A stretch of 64,000 nt of DNA from assembly GCA_934182605.1 (NCBI GenBank), contig CAKPRQ010000001.1, forward strand, positions 1 to 64,000, given 5' to 3'. The position numbers were made by a program, and so were the translations under genes. This DNA is from an uncultured Clostridia bacterium. GTDB taxonomy: Bacteria; Bacillota; Clostridia; TANB77; CAG-508. This document shows, one piece after another, positions 1 to 8,579 of this stretch; the first letter of the stretch is position 1; every line of letters begins with the position of its first letter. The notes under the pieces were generated by a model. It did not search any database, was not told where the DNA came from, and saw only the letters and a list, made by a program, of their open reading frames with translations.

Positions 1-8
1 AATCGATT

Positions 9-48
9 AAAGACTGAAAGCCTTTTGTATCAAAGGTTATCAGTCTTT
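9..48. terminator. Inverted repeat, probable terminator
   Basis: A perfect 9-bp stem (AAAGACTGA at 9-17 with TCAGTCTTT at 40-48) encloses a further imperfectly paired segment and is followed by T-rich sequence. It lies downstream of the minus-strand histidine kinase and could end that operon, or serve a gene outside the window. Confidence 0.6.
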
Positions 49-214
49 TACTATTTTACAACTGTCAAATTTGAGATATTATTAAAAAATTGTAAATAAT
101 TCAATAGGACTAACAGAAAAAAAGAGTAAATTATTTCTTAATCAATATTTATAGATGTTTTCATTAAATTTTTAATTAATCCCCCATCCTTATTGGCATA
201 TTATTAGCAGATTA

Positions 215-1444
215 TTAATAATTTAAAGATCGTATTGTAAATTTTGTTCCTTTTCCTAATTCAGAATCTGCTTGTATATATCCATTATTACTTTCAATAA
301 TAGATTTTGATAATGCTAATCCTATTCCCACACTTTCACTTGAAGAATTTTTTCCTTTATAAAATCTTTCAAATATATGTGGCAAGTCTTTTTCATCTAT
401 TCCTATTCCAAAATCTTCTATTACTATTTTTGAATACATTTTATTTTGCTCATATTTTATTATAATTTTGCTATTTTCTTTTGAATGTTCTACACAGTTT
501 TTAAGAATATTTGTTATTGCTTCAACTTGCCATTTTAAGTCACATATTATTTTATCTGTATTGTTTCCGTTCACATTTATTTTTATATTTTTTAAATCAC
601 ATATAATTGAAACATTTTTTACCGCTTCTTGTATAATTTCTTTTATTAATACTTCCCTTGTTATAAATTTTACAGAATTACTATCTATTTTTGATAATTT
701 TAAAAGTGCCTCTACTAAAAATTTAATATTTATAATTTCTCTTTTTATATCTTTTATAAAATCTTCTCTTATATTTTCACTCATATTTTTATTATCTAAA
801 ATATTATCTAACATAATTAAAATCGATGTTAAAGGTGTTTTTAATTGATGAGAGATATCTGAAAGTGAATTTTTTAAGTTTATTTTATCATTCATAGAAT
901 TTTCTGCTACTTCTTTTAACATAACAGTTGTTTTATATAATTCGTTTTTTAATATAGATAATTCATCTTCTGAATTGTCGTCTATATCAAGTTTATAATT
1001 CTTTTTATTTATTTCTTCTACATAATTTAATATTTCTTTTAATTTTCTATTTTTGTTTCTATTATAATGTAAAAATATAATTATTAAAATTACTGATAAA
1101 ATTAATATAATACACACATTTATAATAAGATATGTATCAAAATTATTCTCATTTTCAATAATTAATGAATCTTTATCTAAATCTATTCCATATTCTCTTA
1201 ATAAATTATACTTACTCGAAGTTTTACTATTTAAAATATTCATTATTTCATTTTTATCTACATCAGGATATTTTTCTATTACTCCATTTATTATCATACT
1301 AAGTTTTTCATTAAAATTATTAGTATAACTTTTATATTCTTTATATGAAATAAATATAAAGATTAAACTAGTAATAAAAACTACTACTATACTTAAAATT
1401 AAAGCTTTTTTTAATTCAACCTTATTTTTCATTTTTAATATCAT
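215..1444 (-). CDS. Two-component sensor histidine kinase
   Basis: Membrane histidine kinase of about 409 residues. Two transmembrane segments (about 14-32 and 105-126) flank a roughly 70-residue outside loop. The DHp H-box ISHQLKTP carries the phosphorylated His near residue 199, followed by an HATPase domain with N-box NILKNCVEHS and G1 box DFGIGI. Its ATG overlaps the stop of the response regulator by four bases (ATGA), so the two are translationally coupled. The AAGGA motif touches the first ATG; the ATG at 1432 (MKNKVELKK) is better spaced and may be the true start. With the ABC genes upstream it forms a peptide-sensing and detoxification module; the ligand is unknown. Confidence 0.93.
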   Translation of the reverse strand: MILKMKNKVELKKALILSIVVVFITSLIFIFISYKEYKSYTNNFNEKLSMIINGVIEKYPDVDKNEIMNILNSKTSSKYNLLREYGIDLDKDSLIIENENNFDTYLIINVCIILILSVILIIIFLHYNRNKNRKLKEILNYVEEINKKNYKLDIDDNSEDELSILKNELYKTTVMLKEVAENSMNDKINLKNSLSDISHQLKTPLTSILIMLDNILDNKNMSENIREDFIKDIKREIINIKFLVEALLKLSKIDSNSVKFITREVLIKEIIQEAVKNVSIICDLKNIKINVNGNNTDKIICDLKWQVEAITNILKNCVEHSKENSKIIIKYEQNKMYSKIVIEDFGIGIDEKDLPHIFERFYKGKNSSSESVGIGLALSKSIIESNNGYIQADSELGKGTKFTIRSLNY

Positions 1445-2094
1445 TCCTTATCTATCCTATACCCTATCCCTTTTATAGTTACTATAATATCTGTTTTTAT
1501 TTTTTCTCTAATTCTTTTTAAATATACAGTTACAGTATTGTCATATATATCATTTCCAGTCCATTCCCAAACTTTATCAATAATATCATTTCTAGCTACT
1601 ACTTTATTTAAGTTTAAAAAGAGTAAATGTAATATTTTTAATTCTAAACTCGTTAATTCTATTTTTTCATTTTTTCTACACACAATCATTTTATCCATAT
1701 CAAAACTTATATCTTTAACTGTAATAACAGTATTCTTATTTTGTTTAAAAAATATTTTATTAATCCTTGCAATTAATTCCTTTGTAGAAAAAGGTTTTGT
1801 TATATAATCATCCGCTCCTAATTCTAATCCTTCTACAATATCATCTTCATCATCTTTTGCTGTAAGAAATATTGTAGGAATATTTTTATCTTTAATTTTA
1901 TCTTTATATAACTCAAAACCACATCCATCTGGTAAAGTAATATCTAAAATAACTAAATCTATTTCTTGATTATCTATTAAATTTAAAGTTTCTTTTACAT
2001 TAATAGTATGAATTACTTTAAACTCTTTTTGCTCTAAAGAATACTTTAATCCCTTTGCAATTACTTCATTATCTTCTACTAATAATATTTGCAT
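1441..2094 (-). CDS. OmpR/PhoB-family response regulator
   Basis: 217-residue regulator. The receiver domain (1-115) has the acidic pair ED at 7-8, phospho-acceptor Asp51 in LVILDITLP, the conserved Thr in FLTAKDD and Lys in YITKPFS. A winged-helix DNA-binding domain follows (about 125-215, ending in VTIKGIGYRI). It is paired with the adjacent kinase and probably activates the upstream ABC transporter promoter through the 11-bp direct repeats at 5545-5564 (inference). An AAGGAAGGA ribosome-binding region precedes the ATG. Confidence 0.95.
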   Translation of the reverse strand: MQILLVEDNEVIAKGLKYSLEQKEFKVIHTINVKETLNLIDNQEIDLVILDITLPDGCGFELYKDKIKDKNIPTIFLTAKDDEDDIVEGLELGADDYITKPFSTKELIARINKIFFKQNKNTVITVKDISFDMDKMIVCRKNEKIELTSLELKILHLLFLNLNKVVARNDIIDKVWEWTGNDIYDNTVTVYLKRIREKIKTDIIVTIKGIGYRIDKE

Positions 2095-2186
2095 TTTTAA
2101 TATCCTTCCTTCTTAAGGCACAAATCTGGTTGAAAAAAGAATTAAATCAACCTTACTTCCTCCATAAACATTATACATTAAAAATA

Positions 2187-2204
2187 AGGACTTTTCTAGT
2201 CCCT
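2187..2204 (-). terminator. Terminator after the FtsX-like permease
   Basis: On the minus strand AGGGACT and AGTCCT form a short stem around a small loop, followed by TATTTTT. It lies 15 bases beyond the permease stop and separates the ABC pair from the regulator-kinase pair. A second GGTTGA/TCAACC hairpin lies at about 2129-2153, just before the regulator. Confidence 0.6.
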
Positions 2205-2218
2205 AATAATTAATTATA

Positions 2219-4825
2219 TTATATATTTTCTTTTCTTATTGTTTCTATAGTATTTTGCTTATTAATTTTTTTAATAGAATATTTCATAATAATATATACT
2301 AAAACAAATACAAATACTATAGAAATTATAATGGCTGAAATAGGTATATTAATACCACTATCCACTTTTATTGCAAATGCTTTATACATAGCGAATGTTC
2401 CTAATATTCCTAATAAAACACCATATATTAATGATTTTGTAGAATACATTAATGTTTCTAAATTTATCATTCTATTAAATTCTTTTTTTGTCATACCAAC
2501 ACTTTTAAGCATTGCAAACTCTTTTTGCCTTAATTCCATATTTGATGTAATTGTATTGAATATATTTGTAACACCTATTAAAGTTATAACTGTTATAAAT
2601 CCATAAAGAAATATACTTACTATAATTAAATATTGTTTATCACTTTGTGCCATTTCTTCATAATTAGTACAGTTAATATCTAAATTTAAATTATTTATCT
2701 CCTCTGTTAATTTATCTGGATTATTTGATTGTATTAAAATTCTTCTATTATTATTAAAATCAAACTTATCTTTATACTCATCATAATTTACAACTAGAAC
2801 ACCTCCAGAAAAAGGACTTCCTTCATATCCATAAGGCATTTGTTCTGTTGTTGCTCCTATATTTATGTTTACTTCATTTCCTTTATAATCACCTTTTATA
2901 ATATCATTTACACCATAATTATATATTTTTTCTTTTTTAAAACTATTACTTTCTGCTATATAATTAGTATATGTATCGCATAGAATACCACTATATTTTA
3001 TTTTCTCATAATTTTCTCCAATTTTTTTAGCGTATTGTTTAAATGATTCATCATCTAATGCCATTATTTGTAATGAACTATATTTTTCTCCCGTATATAT
3101 AGGCTCACCAGTTGTTTCGTTTATATAGGCTTCTCCTGTTTCTTCATCTATAGCAATTTCTTCTGTTAAATTATTTTTTAATTTAATATTGTCTAAATCT
3201 TTAACTTTTATGTAATTTTTATCATCCCAATATACAATATATTTTTCGTCTATATTATCTAATGATAATATTTTTTCCATATCTCCTGTTGTCAATGAAC
3301 TTTCTGAATTTTCTCTAATAGAAATATTATAATCATAATCTTTATAATAATTATTTGCTGTACCAAAAGCATAATTTACAAAACTATTCATTGTTACAAA
3401 AATTGCTATACTAACTGTCAAAGAAATTACTGTCGTTCTATATTTTTTCTTACTTCTTTTCAAATTTTTATAAGCTAATACGCCACCTGTACCAAATAAT
3501 ACATTTATTATTTTAGGAGTTTTTAAGTTTTTATTCTTTATTTTAATTTCATTTGTATTTCTTAAACTTTCAATAGGGCTTACCTTACTTGCTTTTCTAG
3601 CTGATGATTTTGCTGACAAATAAATTGTTACAAATCCAAGTAGAACTGATAATAAAATAGCTAAAAATGATATTTTAAATATAATTCCATCTATATATCT
3701 AAAAAACTCATCGCCTATAAAATAATTAGTTATTCTTAATAATACAAAAGTTGCAAAGATTCCAGATAATATACCAAGTGGAACTCCAATTATTCCAAGT
3801 AACATTGCTTCATTTATAACATTTTTCTTAATTTGTTTTTTAGTAGCTCCAATACTTGCAAGCATTCCATACATTTTTATCTTTTCAGTTGTTGCTATTG
3901 CAAATGAATTTCTAATACAAAATACACTTGTAAATATAATTATAAATATAACAACTGCACAAACTGAATATATCATTTGCATAGTACTTAAACTAAAAGA
4001 TAAAGCCTCCCAATATAATACACTATCATTTATATAATAATTGTCATATTTAAAATTTCCTGTATTACTAATAACCTCATTATAATCAACCGCTCCTAAT
4101 AATTCAGCTATTGAAGTTTGATATTTAATAGGATTTTTTAAAGCTATATATACATCTACTTTTCCTTTATCCATATTAGTTGTAATAACGGTGTAACCTG
4201 CTTCACTATAATCTTCAAAAGAATAATCTGGTCTTTCTATAATTCCAACAACAGTAAATTCCTTTTCATAAGTATCAACTAATTTTTCTTCACCTTCATT
4301 ATATGGATTACCTATATTTAAATCGTATTCACCATCTATAGTTGTTCTATTACCTATATTTAATTTAACTTTATCCCCTATATTATAATCAACATTTCCA
4401 TTAGTTTTAATATGATTACTAATAATTATTTCATCACTATTTTTAGGGAAACTTCCTTCTATTAATTTAAATTTTAATTTTTCAAATACTTTTTCATCCA
4501 TAGAATATACTTTTAAATATGGCTTATATTCATTTTGACTTCCTTCTAAATTACTATATCCTACATAATTAATTCTAAATATGTCTCCAATATCTCTATT
4601 ATTTTTCAGACTTTCATAATCTTCATCATTTATATCATATAACTTTAAATGATAATAACCAGTTTGATTAATCGCATCTTGTACTAAAGATGCCTTAAAA
4701 CTTGTTGCCATTGTTGCTACTGCACATATAAGAGCTGTAGATAAAATTATTCCTATAATTGTGCTTATAGTTCTTTTTTTATTTAATTTTAAATTTCTAA
4801 TAGATAATTTGTTAAGAATATTCAT
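2219..4825 (-). CDS. ABC transporter permease, FtsX/MacB type, duplicated
   Basis: 868-residue membrane protein with the two-half architecture of peptide-resistance exporters: an N-terminal transmembrane helix, a large extracellular domain (about 45-275), three helices forming the first FtsX domain (about 285-410), a second anchor near 470, a second outside domain, and a C-terminal FtsX domain (about 750-865). Internal homology shows in GMLASIGATKKQ and AMLKSVGMTKKE. It starts 3 bases after its ATPase. With the ATPase and two-component system it probably removes antimicrobial peptides or cell-wall-active compounds; the substrate cannot be told from sequence. Confidence 0.92.
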   Translation of the reverse strand: MNILNKLSIRNLKLNKKRTISTIIGIILSTALICAVATMATSFKASLVQDAINQTGYYHLKLYDINDEDYESLKNNRDIGDIFRINYVGYSNLEGSQNEYKPYLKVYSMDEKVFEKLKFKLIEGSFPKNSDEIIISNHIKTNGNVDYNIGDKVKLNIGNRTTIDGEYDLNIGNPYNEGEEKLVDTYEKEFTVVGIIERPDYSFEDYSEAGYTVITTNMDKGKVDVYIALKNPIKYQTSIAELLGAVDYNEVISNTGNFKYDNYYINDSVLYWEALSFSLSTMQMIYSVCAVVIFIIIFTSVFCIRNSFAIATTEKIKMYGMLASIGATKKQIKKNVINEAMLLGIIGVPLGILSGIFATFVLLRITNYFIGDEFFRYIDGIIFKISFLAILLSVLLGFVTIYLSAKSSARKASKVSPIESLRNTNEIKIKNKNLKTPKIINVLFGTGGVLAYKNLKRSKKKYRTTVISLTVSIAIFVTMNSFVNYAFGTANNYYKDYDYNISIRENSESSLTTGDMEKILSLDNIDEKYIVYWDDKNYIKVKDLDNIKLKNNLTEEIAIDEETGEAYINETTGEPIYTGEKYSSLQIMALDDESFKQYAKKIGENYEKIKYSGILCDTYTNYIAESNSFKKEKIYNYGVNDIIKGDYKGNEVNINIGATTEQMPYGYEGSPFSGGVLVVNYDEYKDKFDFNNNRRILIQSNNPDKLTEEINNLNLDINCTNYEEMAQSDKQYLIIVSIFLYGFITVITLIGVTNIFNTITSNMELRQKEFAMLKSVGMTKKEFNRMINLETLMYSTKSLIYGVLLGILGTFAMYKAFAIKVDSGINIPISAIIISIVFVFVLVYIIMKYSIKKINKQNTIETIRKENI

Positions 4826-4828
4826 TTT

Positions 4829-5500
4829 CTATACCTCCTTAACAATTTTACCATCTTCAATTTTTATAATTCTATCTGCTACTTTTGCAATTTCTATATT
4901 ATGAGTAATCATAATTATAGTTTGTTTATAATCTTTATTAGACTTTTTAAGTAATGCAACTATTTCATCACTCGACTTTGAATCTAAATTTCCTGTTGGT
5001 TCATCTGCTAAAATTATAGCTGGTTTAGTTATCATAGCTCTACCAATAGAAGTTCTTTGCTGTTGACCTCCCGATAACTCATTTGGTAAATGTTTTCTCC
5101 TATTTTCTAATCCTAATAAACTTATCAATTCATTTAAATTATCATAATTTATCTTTCTATTATCTAAATCTAATGGTAGAGTTATATTTTCTTCTACATT
5201 TAAAATAGGAATTAAATTATAAAATTGATATATCAATCCCACCTGTCTTCTTCTAAAAATAGCAAGTTCATCATCATTAAACTCGTAAATGTCTTTTCCA
5301 TCTATAAAAACTTTTCCACTAGTAGGTTTATCTACTCCACCTATTAAATGTAATAACGTAGATTTACCACTACCAGATGCACCTACAATAGCAACAAATT
5401 CTCCTTTATCAACTTTAAAAGAAACATTATCTAAAGCAATAACTTTAGTCTGCCCTTTTCCATACTCTTTACATAAATTTTCAACTCTTAATATTTCCAT
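4829..5500 (-). CDS. ABC transporter ATP-binding protein (LolD/MacB/BceA type)
   Basis: 223-residue ATPase. Walker A is GASGSGKST (about 40-48), the signature motif LSGGQQQR, Walker B IILADEPTGNLDS and the switch His ITHN. This set is typical of ATPases that partner FtsX-type permeases. First gene of the ABC pair, preceded by a TATAAT box and direct repeats. An AGGGG-type ribosome-binding site lies upstream of the ATG. Confidence 0.95.
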   Translation of the reverse strand: MEILRVENLCKEYGKGQTKVIALDNVSFKVDKGEFVAIVGASGSGKSTLLHLIGGVDKPTSGKVFIDGKDIYEFNDDELAIFRRRQVGLIYQFYNLIPILNVEENITLPLDLDNRKINYDNLNELISLLGLENRRKHLPNELSGGQQQRTSIGRAMITKPAIILADEPTGNLDSKSSDEIVALLKKSNKDYKQTIIMITHNIEIAKVADRIIKIEDGKIVKEV

Positions 5501-5529
5501 AAAATACCCCTCTCACTTTAATTTACATT

Positions 5530-5564
5530 ATTATACCTCATATAAAGTGACAAGTAAGTGACAA
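5530..5564 (-). promoter_or_regulatory. Promoter with 11-bp direct-repeat operator for the ABC operon
   Basis: On the minus strand the heptamer-plus TTGTCACTT occurs twice (5564-5556 and 5553-5545), exactly 11 bp apart, covering the expected -35 region of a TATAAT box at 5535-5530. Tandem same-face repeats at -35 are the usual layout for an OmpR-family activator. The likely binder is the regulator encoded at 1441-2094 (inference). Confidence 0.7.
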
Positions 5565-5582
5565 AAGAAAAAAAGGGCGAAC

Positions 5583-5610
5583 AGAATTAAGTCATTCCGG
5601 ACTTAATTCT
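5583..5610. repeat. Perfect 11-bp inverted repeat
   Basis: AGAATTAAGTC (5583-5593) pairs with GACTTAATTCT (5600-5610) around a 6-base loop. On the minus strand a T-run follows about 8 bases later, so it may be a weak terminator upstream of the ABC promoter. The rest of 5611-5760 holds no convincing gene, only a short plus-strand open frame of about 55 codons that ends near 5757 and has no recognisable start. Confidence 0.5.
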
Positions 5611-5762
5611 TATTTGAAAATATTCTATAATTATAAAAATAAATTAACAAACCTTAAAACAAATACTATAAAAAAATATAGGATAGCAGAAAATATTGAT
5701 TACGCTTTTGGAATGATTACTAATAGCATTATAAATAATAAGTTAAAAAATTTATAAATAAA

Positions 5763-5799
5763 AGACTTTTTTGAAAATAAATTTTTTCAAAAAAGGTCT
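5763..5799 (-). terminator. Terminator after the GNAT gene
   Basis: A long A/T-rich stem (AGAC-T6-GAAAA with TTTTC-A6-GGTCT, one bulge) is followed on the minus strand by TTTTATTT. It begins 5 bases past the GNAT stop, closing the aaRS-like/S66/tRNA-like/GNAT operon. Confidence 0.75.
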
Positions 5800-5804
5800 A
5801 AATA

Positions 5805-6359
5805 TTACTCATTATAGTCTTCGATCGAGATTGAAAAAATAATCAAATCTTCTCTTTTATTATTATAAATTCTTCTATTTCTTAACACGGCTTCTTGTTT
5901 CATATTACATTTAGTCAAAACTTTAATAGATGCTATATTACTTGCTCTGCAAGCACCCTCTATACAATATACTTCCACATCTTTAAATAAATAATTTATT
6001 ACCGCTCTTAATGCTTCTGTTGCATATCCTTTATTCCACCATTTTGAACCAACTGAATAACCTATTTCGAATATATCATTTTTTAAATCTTTTTTTACTA
6101 CAGTGATACTACCAATTATTTCATTAATAGATTTCAATTCTATTGCCCAATTATAGGTATGTTCTTTTTTATACTCATCTATCCATATATTAATTACTTC
6201 TTGTGTAACTGCTTCATCTGTATGAACTGGAAATCCAGCCCCAACTGCAATACATTCTTCTTTAGCCCAATTGTTATACATGTTATGTGCATCAGTTTTT
6301 AAAAATTTTCTTAATATTAATCTATCTGTTTCAATTTTTTCAGTCCCTTTATTATACAT
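5805..6359 (-). CDS. GNAT N-acetyltransferase, RimJ/RimL type
   Basis: Acetyl-CoA-dependent acetyltransferase. It opens with the RimL-type TDRLILRKF strand and contains the acetyl-CoA-binding stretch VGSKWWNKGYATEALRAV (a Q/RxxGxA-like loop), then ASNIASIKVLTKCNM, the alpha4 region of the family. The frame is open to an ATG at 6404, but that codon has no Shine-Dalgarno; the ATG at 6359 follows AGGAG and gives the normal family N-terminus. Last gene of an operon with an S66-like protein and an aaRS-like protein. RimL-type GNATs include ribosomal-protein modifiers, MccE (which acetylates toxic aminoacyl-adenylates) and enzymes acting on aminoacyl-tRNA; the substrate here is not known. Confidence 0.88.
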   Translation of the reverse strand: MYNKGTEKIETDRLILRKFLKTDAHNMYNNWAKEECIAVGAGFPVHTDEAVTQEVINIWIDEYKKEHTYNWAIELKSINEIIGSITVVKKDLKNDIFEIGYSVGSKWWNKGYATEALRAVINYLFKDVEVYCIEGACRASNIASIKVLTKCNMKQEAVLRNRRIYNNKREDLIIFSISIEDYNE

Positions 6360-6422
6360 ACACTTATTCACTCCTAAAAAATTTATTTTTTCATATTTCA
6401 TCATTTATCTAAATAAATATAA

Positions 6423-6497
6423 TGGAAAGGGCAACAGGATTCGAACCTATAATCTAAGCATGAGCCGCTTAAGCCTTAACCATTTGGCTATACCCTC
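6423..6497 (-). tRNA. tRNA-like gene, anticodon position CUC (Glu), non-canonical loop
   Basis: The minus strand folds as a 75-nt cloverleaf with encoded CCA: acceptor GAGGGTA with TGCCCTT, D-stem GCC/GGC, anticodon stem TAAGC/GCTTA, T-arm ATAGG-TTCGAAT-CCTGT and discriminator U. The 7-nt anticodon loop would be GGCTCAT, placing CTC at 34-36, but position 33 is G instead of the near-universal U, and the acceptor has G-U and A-U at its end. It is unlike the canonical tRNA-Glu(CUC) at 44596-44670. It sits 11 bases after the S66-like gene and 63 bases before the GNAT start, inside one apparent transcript. It may be a degenerate tRNA or a specialised tRNA-like RNA. Confidence 0.6.
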
Positions 6498-6508
6498 ATC
6501 CTATAAAC

Positions 6509-7135
6509 TTATTTTTTGAATTTTTTCTGAATTAATTCTGCACCAAAACTAGAGGCAACAGCCAATTCTTTATTATCTGATAATAATTGTTTTGTCCAAT
6601 TTATCTCTCCTCCATCAATTAATTGAATTTCTTCCTCTTTGCTATTTTTAGCATAAATATGAAAACACATTCCTGAAAAGTATCCCAAGCCTAATTTACG
6701 AGTTAACTCATAGTTAATTAATATATCTGGATACTCACATAATTCCGCTAAAAATGTTGGTCCATGTAACATTATTTTTTGTGTTTTAACATATATAGCC
6801 AAAATCAAACAACTTATGTCACTATAACCACAAAATATTTTATTACTCTCCTTAATTTTTTTATAGTTAATTTTTTCTAATAATTGATTGCTATTATATC
6901 CTCCTATACTTGCCATTATAATATCTACATTATTGTCATTTATAGCTTCGTTTATATCACTGATTCGATCATCCACATCTGCTGAATAATATGATACACA
7001 TTTTAAAGAATTTTTCCCAAAGTATATAGAGAAATTATTTTTCTCCATATATTTTTTTCCATATTCTATTCTATTTGGGAAAAAGTGCATTAAGCCATTA
7101 GCAGGAGAAATTATACCAATTCCTTTTTTTCTCAT
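6509..7135 (-). CDS. S66 (LD-carboxypeptidase/MccF-like) protein, C-terminally short
   Basis: 208 residues matching the N-terminal domain of S66 serine peptidases: GIGIISPA at the start, SIGGYNSNQLL near 77-86, and the nucleophile motif CGYSDIS with Ser about 105. The spelling GGYNSNQLL and GYSDI fits the MccF branch, which cleaves aminoacyl-adenylate antibiotics. Family members are usually above 300 residues and supply catalytic Glu and His from the C-terminal half. Here the last 60 residues do not look like that domain, so the catalytic triad is probably incomplete. It starts 2 bases after the aaRS-like frame ends. It could be a truncated pseudogene or a binding protein. Confidence 0.7.
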   Translation of the reverse strand: MRKKGIGIISPANGLMHFFPNRIEYGKKYMEKNNFSIYFGKNSLKCVSYYSADVDDRISDINEAINDNNVDIIMASIGGYNSNQLLEKINYKKIKESNKIFCGYSDISCLILAIYVKTQKIMLHGPTFLAELCEYPDILINYELTRKLGLGYFSGMCFHIYAKNSKEEEIQLIDGGEINWTKQLLSDNKELAVASSFGAELIQKKFKK

Positions 7136-7137
7136 TA

Positions 7138-8206
7138 TTACTTCACTACCTCACTATGATATAATTCAGGATCGTTAAAAATATCCTCCTCTTTCTTTCT
7201 CAACATGAATATAGTAAATCCCATATGACTATTGTTTTCATTAAATAGATGCATAAATTCAGAGTATTTATTTTTTAATGTTTCAAGTGTTTTGGGAGAT
7301 AATTCTTTTAAATGTTCCCTATTTAAAATAAGTTCGCAAAAATCGTCGATTTCCTTATCAGAACATTTGATAAATTTATAGTCGATTTCATCAAAAATCT
7401 CATCTTGTTCTCTAACAAAAAATTACTTCACCTATTCCAAATAACAAATCAGCATTTTTAGCATACTTTCCTTCATTTGTCGTATCCTGATAAAAAGGTA
7501 CTGCCATAGAATCGAAATTTCTTAACCAAACAAATCCATTAAAATGCTTTATTAATTCTTTTTCCCCTTCAGAATTTATTGTTCTAAAACCTTCTTTATG
7601 AGTTTCTATAAACTTAGTTGAATAATTAAGCAATTTTATTGCATCTTCAAATGTGATTTCAGGTAATTTATTAGTTTCAATCAATCTTTCAATGTGAGTA
7701 TTATCACCAGTAATTTTCAATAACGTTTCACCATAATCTTTTAAAATATTTTTAGACAAATATTTTATATATTCTTCTACTAAACACATAACATCTTCAA
7801 GAACACCGGGTATTTCTGCCTCACTATGATAAAATTGACTAAGATGTCTTTCATCTTCTTGTTCACCTCTAAATGATGGCATAATATACCATACCCCATT
7901 TTTACAAAATCTATTTCCATACTCTAGTAAAAATTGCATCGAATCCGCCAAATAAGTTGGTACTCCATTCAAATTAATTTTTACAGGTAAGGAATCACTA
8001 CCTAACCCCATTGGACTAGATATTGAACCAGTTGTTATTGGCAAAAACATATTCTTTATATTTTTTTCTTCATAAAACATGAATGTATATTTAAAAATCA
8101 AATTTTGTAAGTCTATTAAACATTTATACCACTCATTACTAATTGCATCAATATAATGTGTATCTAAATTTTTCCATGAACTATTAGGTCTAATTAAACT
8201 CTCCAT
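7138..8206 (-). pseudogene. Class II aaRS-like protein (Asp/AsnRS catalytic-domain paralogue), frameshifted
   Basis: From the ATG at 8206 (AGAAGGAG upstream) it encodes an Asp/Asn-type class II aminoacyl-tRNA synthetase core without an N-terminal anticodon-binding domain. Motif 2 is clear (MPSFRGEQEDERHLSQF, then HSEAEI near residue 127), followed by NADLLFGIGEV. The frame then stops at 7412, at a run of six T (7417-7422 on the plus strand). Dropping one T continues as VREQDEIFDEI and runs to a stop at 7138 (roughly 350 residues in all). The expected motif 3 (GxGxER) is replaced by SHMGFTIFMLRK. The shape recalls archaeal AsnRS-related asparagine synthetase. It could be a sequencing error or a real lesion; unlike five other breaks here, no CGG is involved. 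Confidence 0.7.
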
Positions 8207-8250
8207 ATTTTCTCCTTCTATATTTTTTTACTTATAACTCCATGCTCTTT

Positions 8251-8278
8251 ATTATACAAAAAAAACTATTTATGTCAA
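8251..8278 (-). promoter_or_regulatory. Sigma-A promoter of the aaRS-like/tRNA-like operon
   Basis: On the minus strand TTGACA (8278-8273), 16 bp, then TATAAT (8256-8251). Both hexamers are perfect consensus. The leader is only about 40 nt, too short for a T-box. Because the downstream genes have no other visible promoter, it probably drives aaRS-like, S66-like, the tRNA-like RNA and GNAT together. Confidence 0.85.
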
Positions 8279-8307
8279 GAAAAAAACAAATAAAAAGCTT
8301 ACTCATT

Positions 8308-8545
8308 TGTTACAGGATAACAGTGTATTACATAAATCACTTGAAAATACTGGGATTAAATTAAAAACGAATGTACAGTAAAAGAATATTAGAAAATCTT
8401 GTACTTAATTGTGGAAAGAGTTCGTGTTAGCGGAAGGGTACCACAATTAAGCATTAGATTTTATATGTTCTTTTACAAGCCGAGATTTTTAATTTTAGAC
8501 TAGTATTTTCAAGTGATTATAAATTTTAGTCATTATCTTGTAACA
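8308..8545. repeat. Family B palindromic repeat, copy 1 (about 238 bp)
   Basis: Outer inverted ends TGTTACARGATAA (8308-8320, 8533-8545) enclose 17-bp inverted arms AATCACTTGAAAATACT (8335-8351, 8502-8518). The centre holds a second hairpin, CTTAATTGTGG (8404-8414) with CCACAATTAAG (8441-8451), which the copy at 37504 lacks. No coding capacity. The layout is that of a MITE or structured mobile repeat. With family A copy 1 it fills the 510-base gap upstream of the aaRS-like operon. Confidence 0.75.
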
Positions 8546-8579
8546 GTCATTTTTCAAAAATTAAATTTATAGCTAATTA

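Noticed and set aside
5611..5757. Small plus-strand gene in the gap before the GNAT terminator
   Set aside because: About 55 open codons without a start codon, ribosome-binding site or recognisable similarity.
6423..6497. tRNA-Met or tRNA-Ile2 because CAT occurs in the loop
   Set aside because: No 5-bp anticodon stem forms with CAT at positions 34-36; only the fold with CTC there pairs fully.
6271..6519. Plus-strand open frame across 6271-6519 as a gene
   Set aside because: It is the antisense of the tRNA-like gene and the GNAT 5' end, a common false gene call over tRNAs.
8207..8280. T-box riboswitch ahead of the aaRS-like operon
   Set aside because: The leader is only about 40 nt with no specifier stem or T-box sequence.
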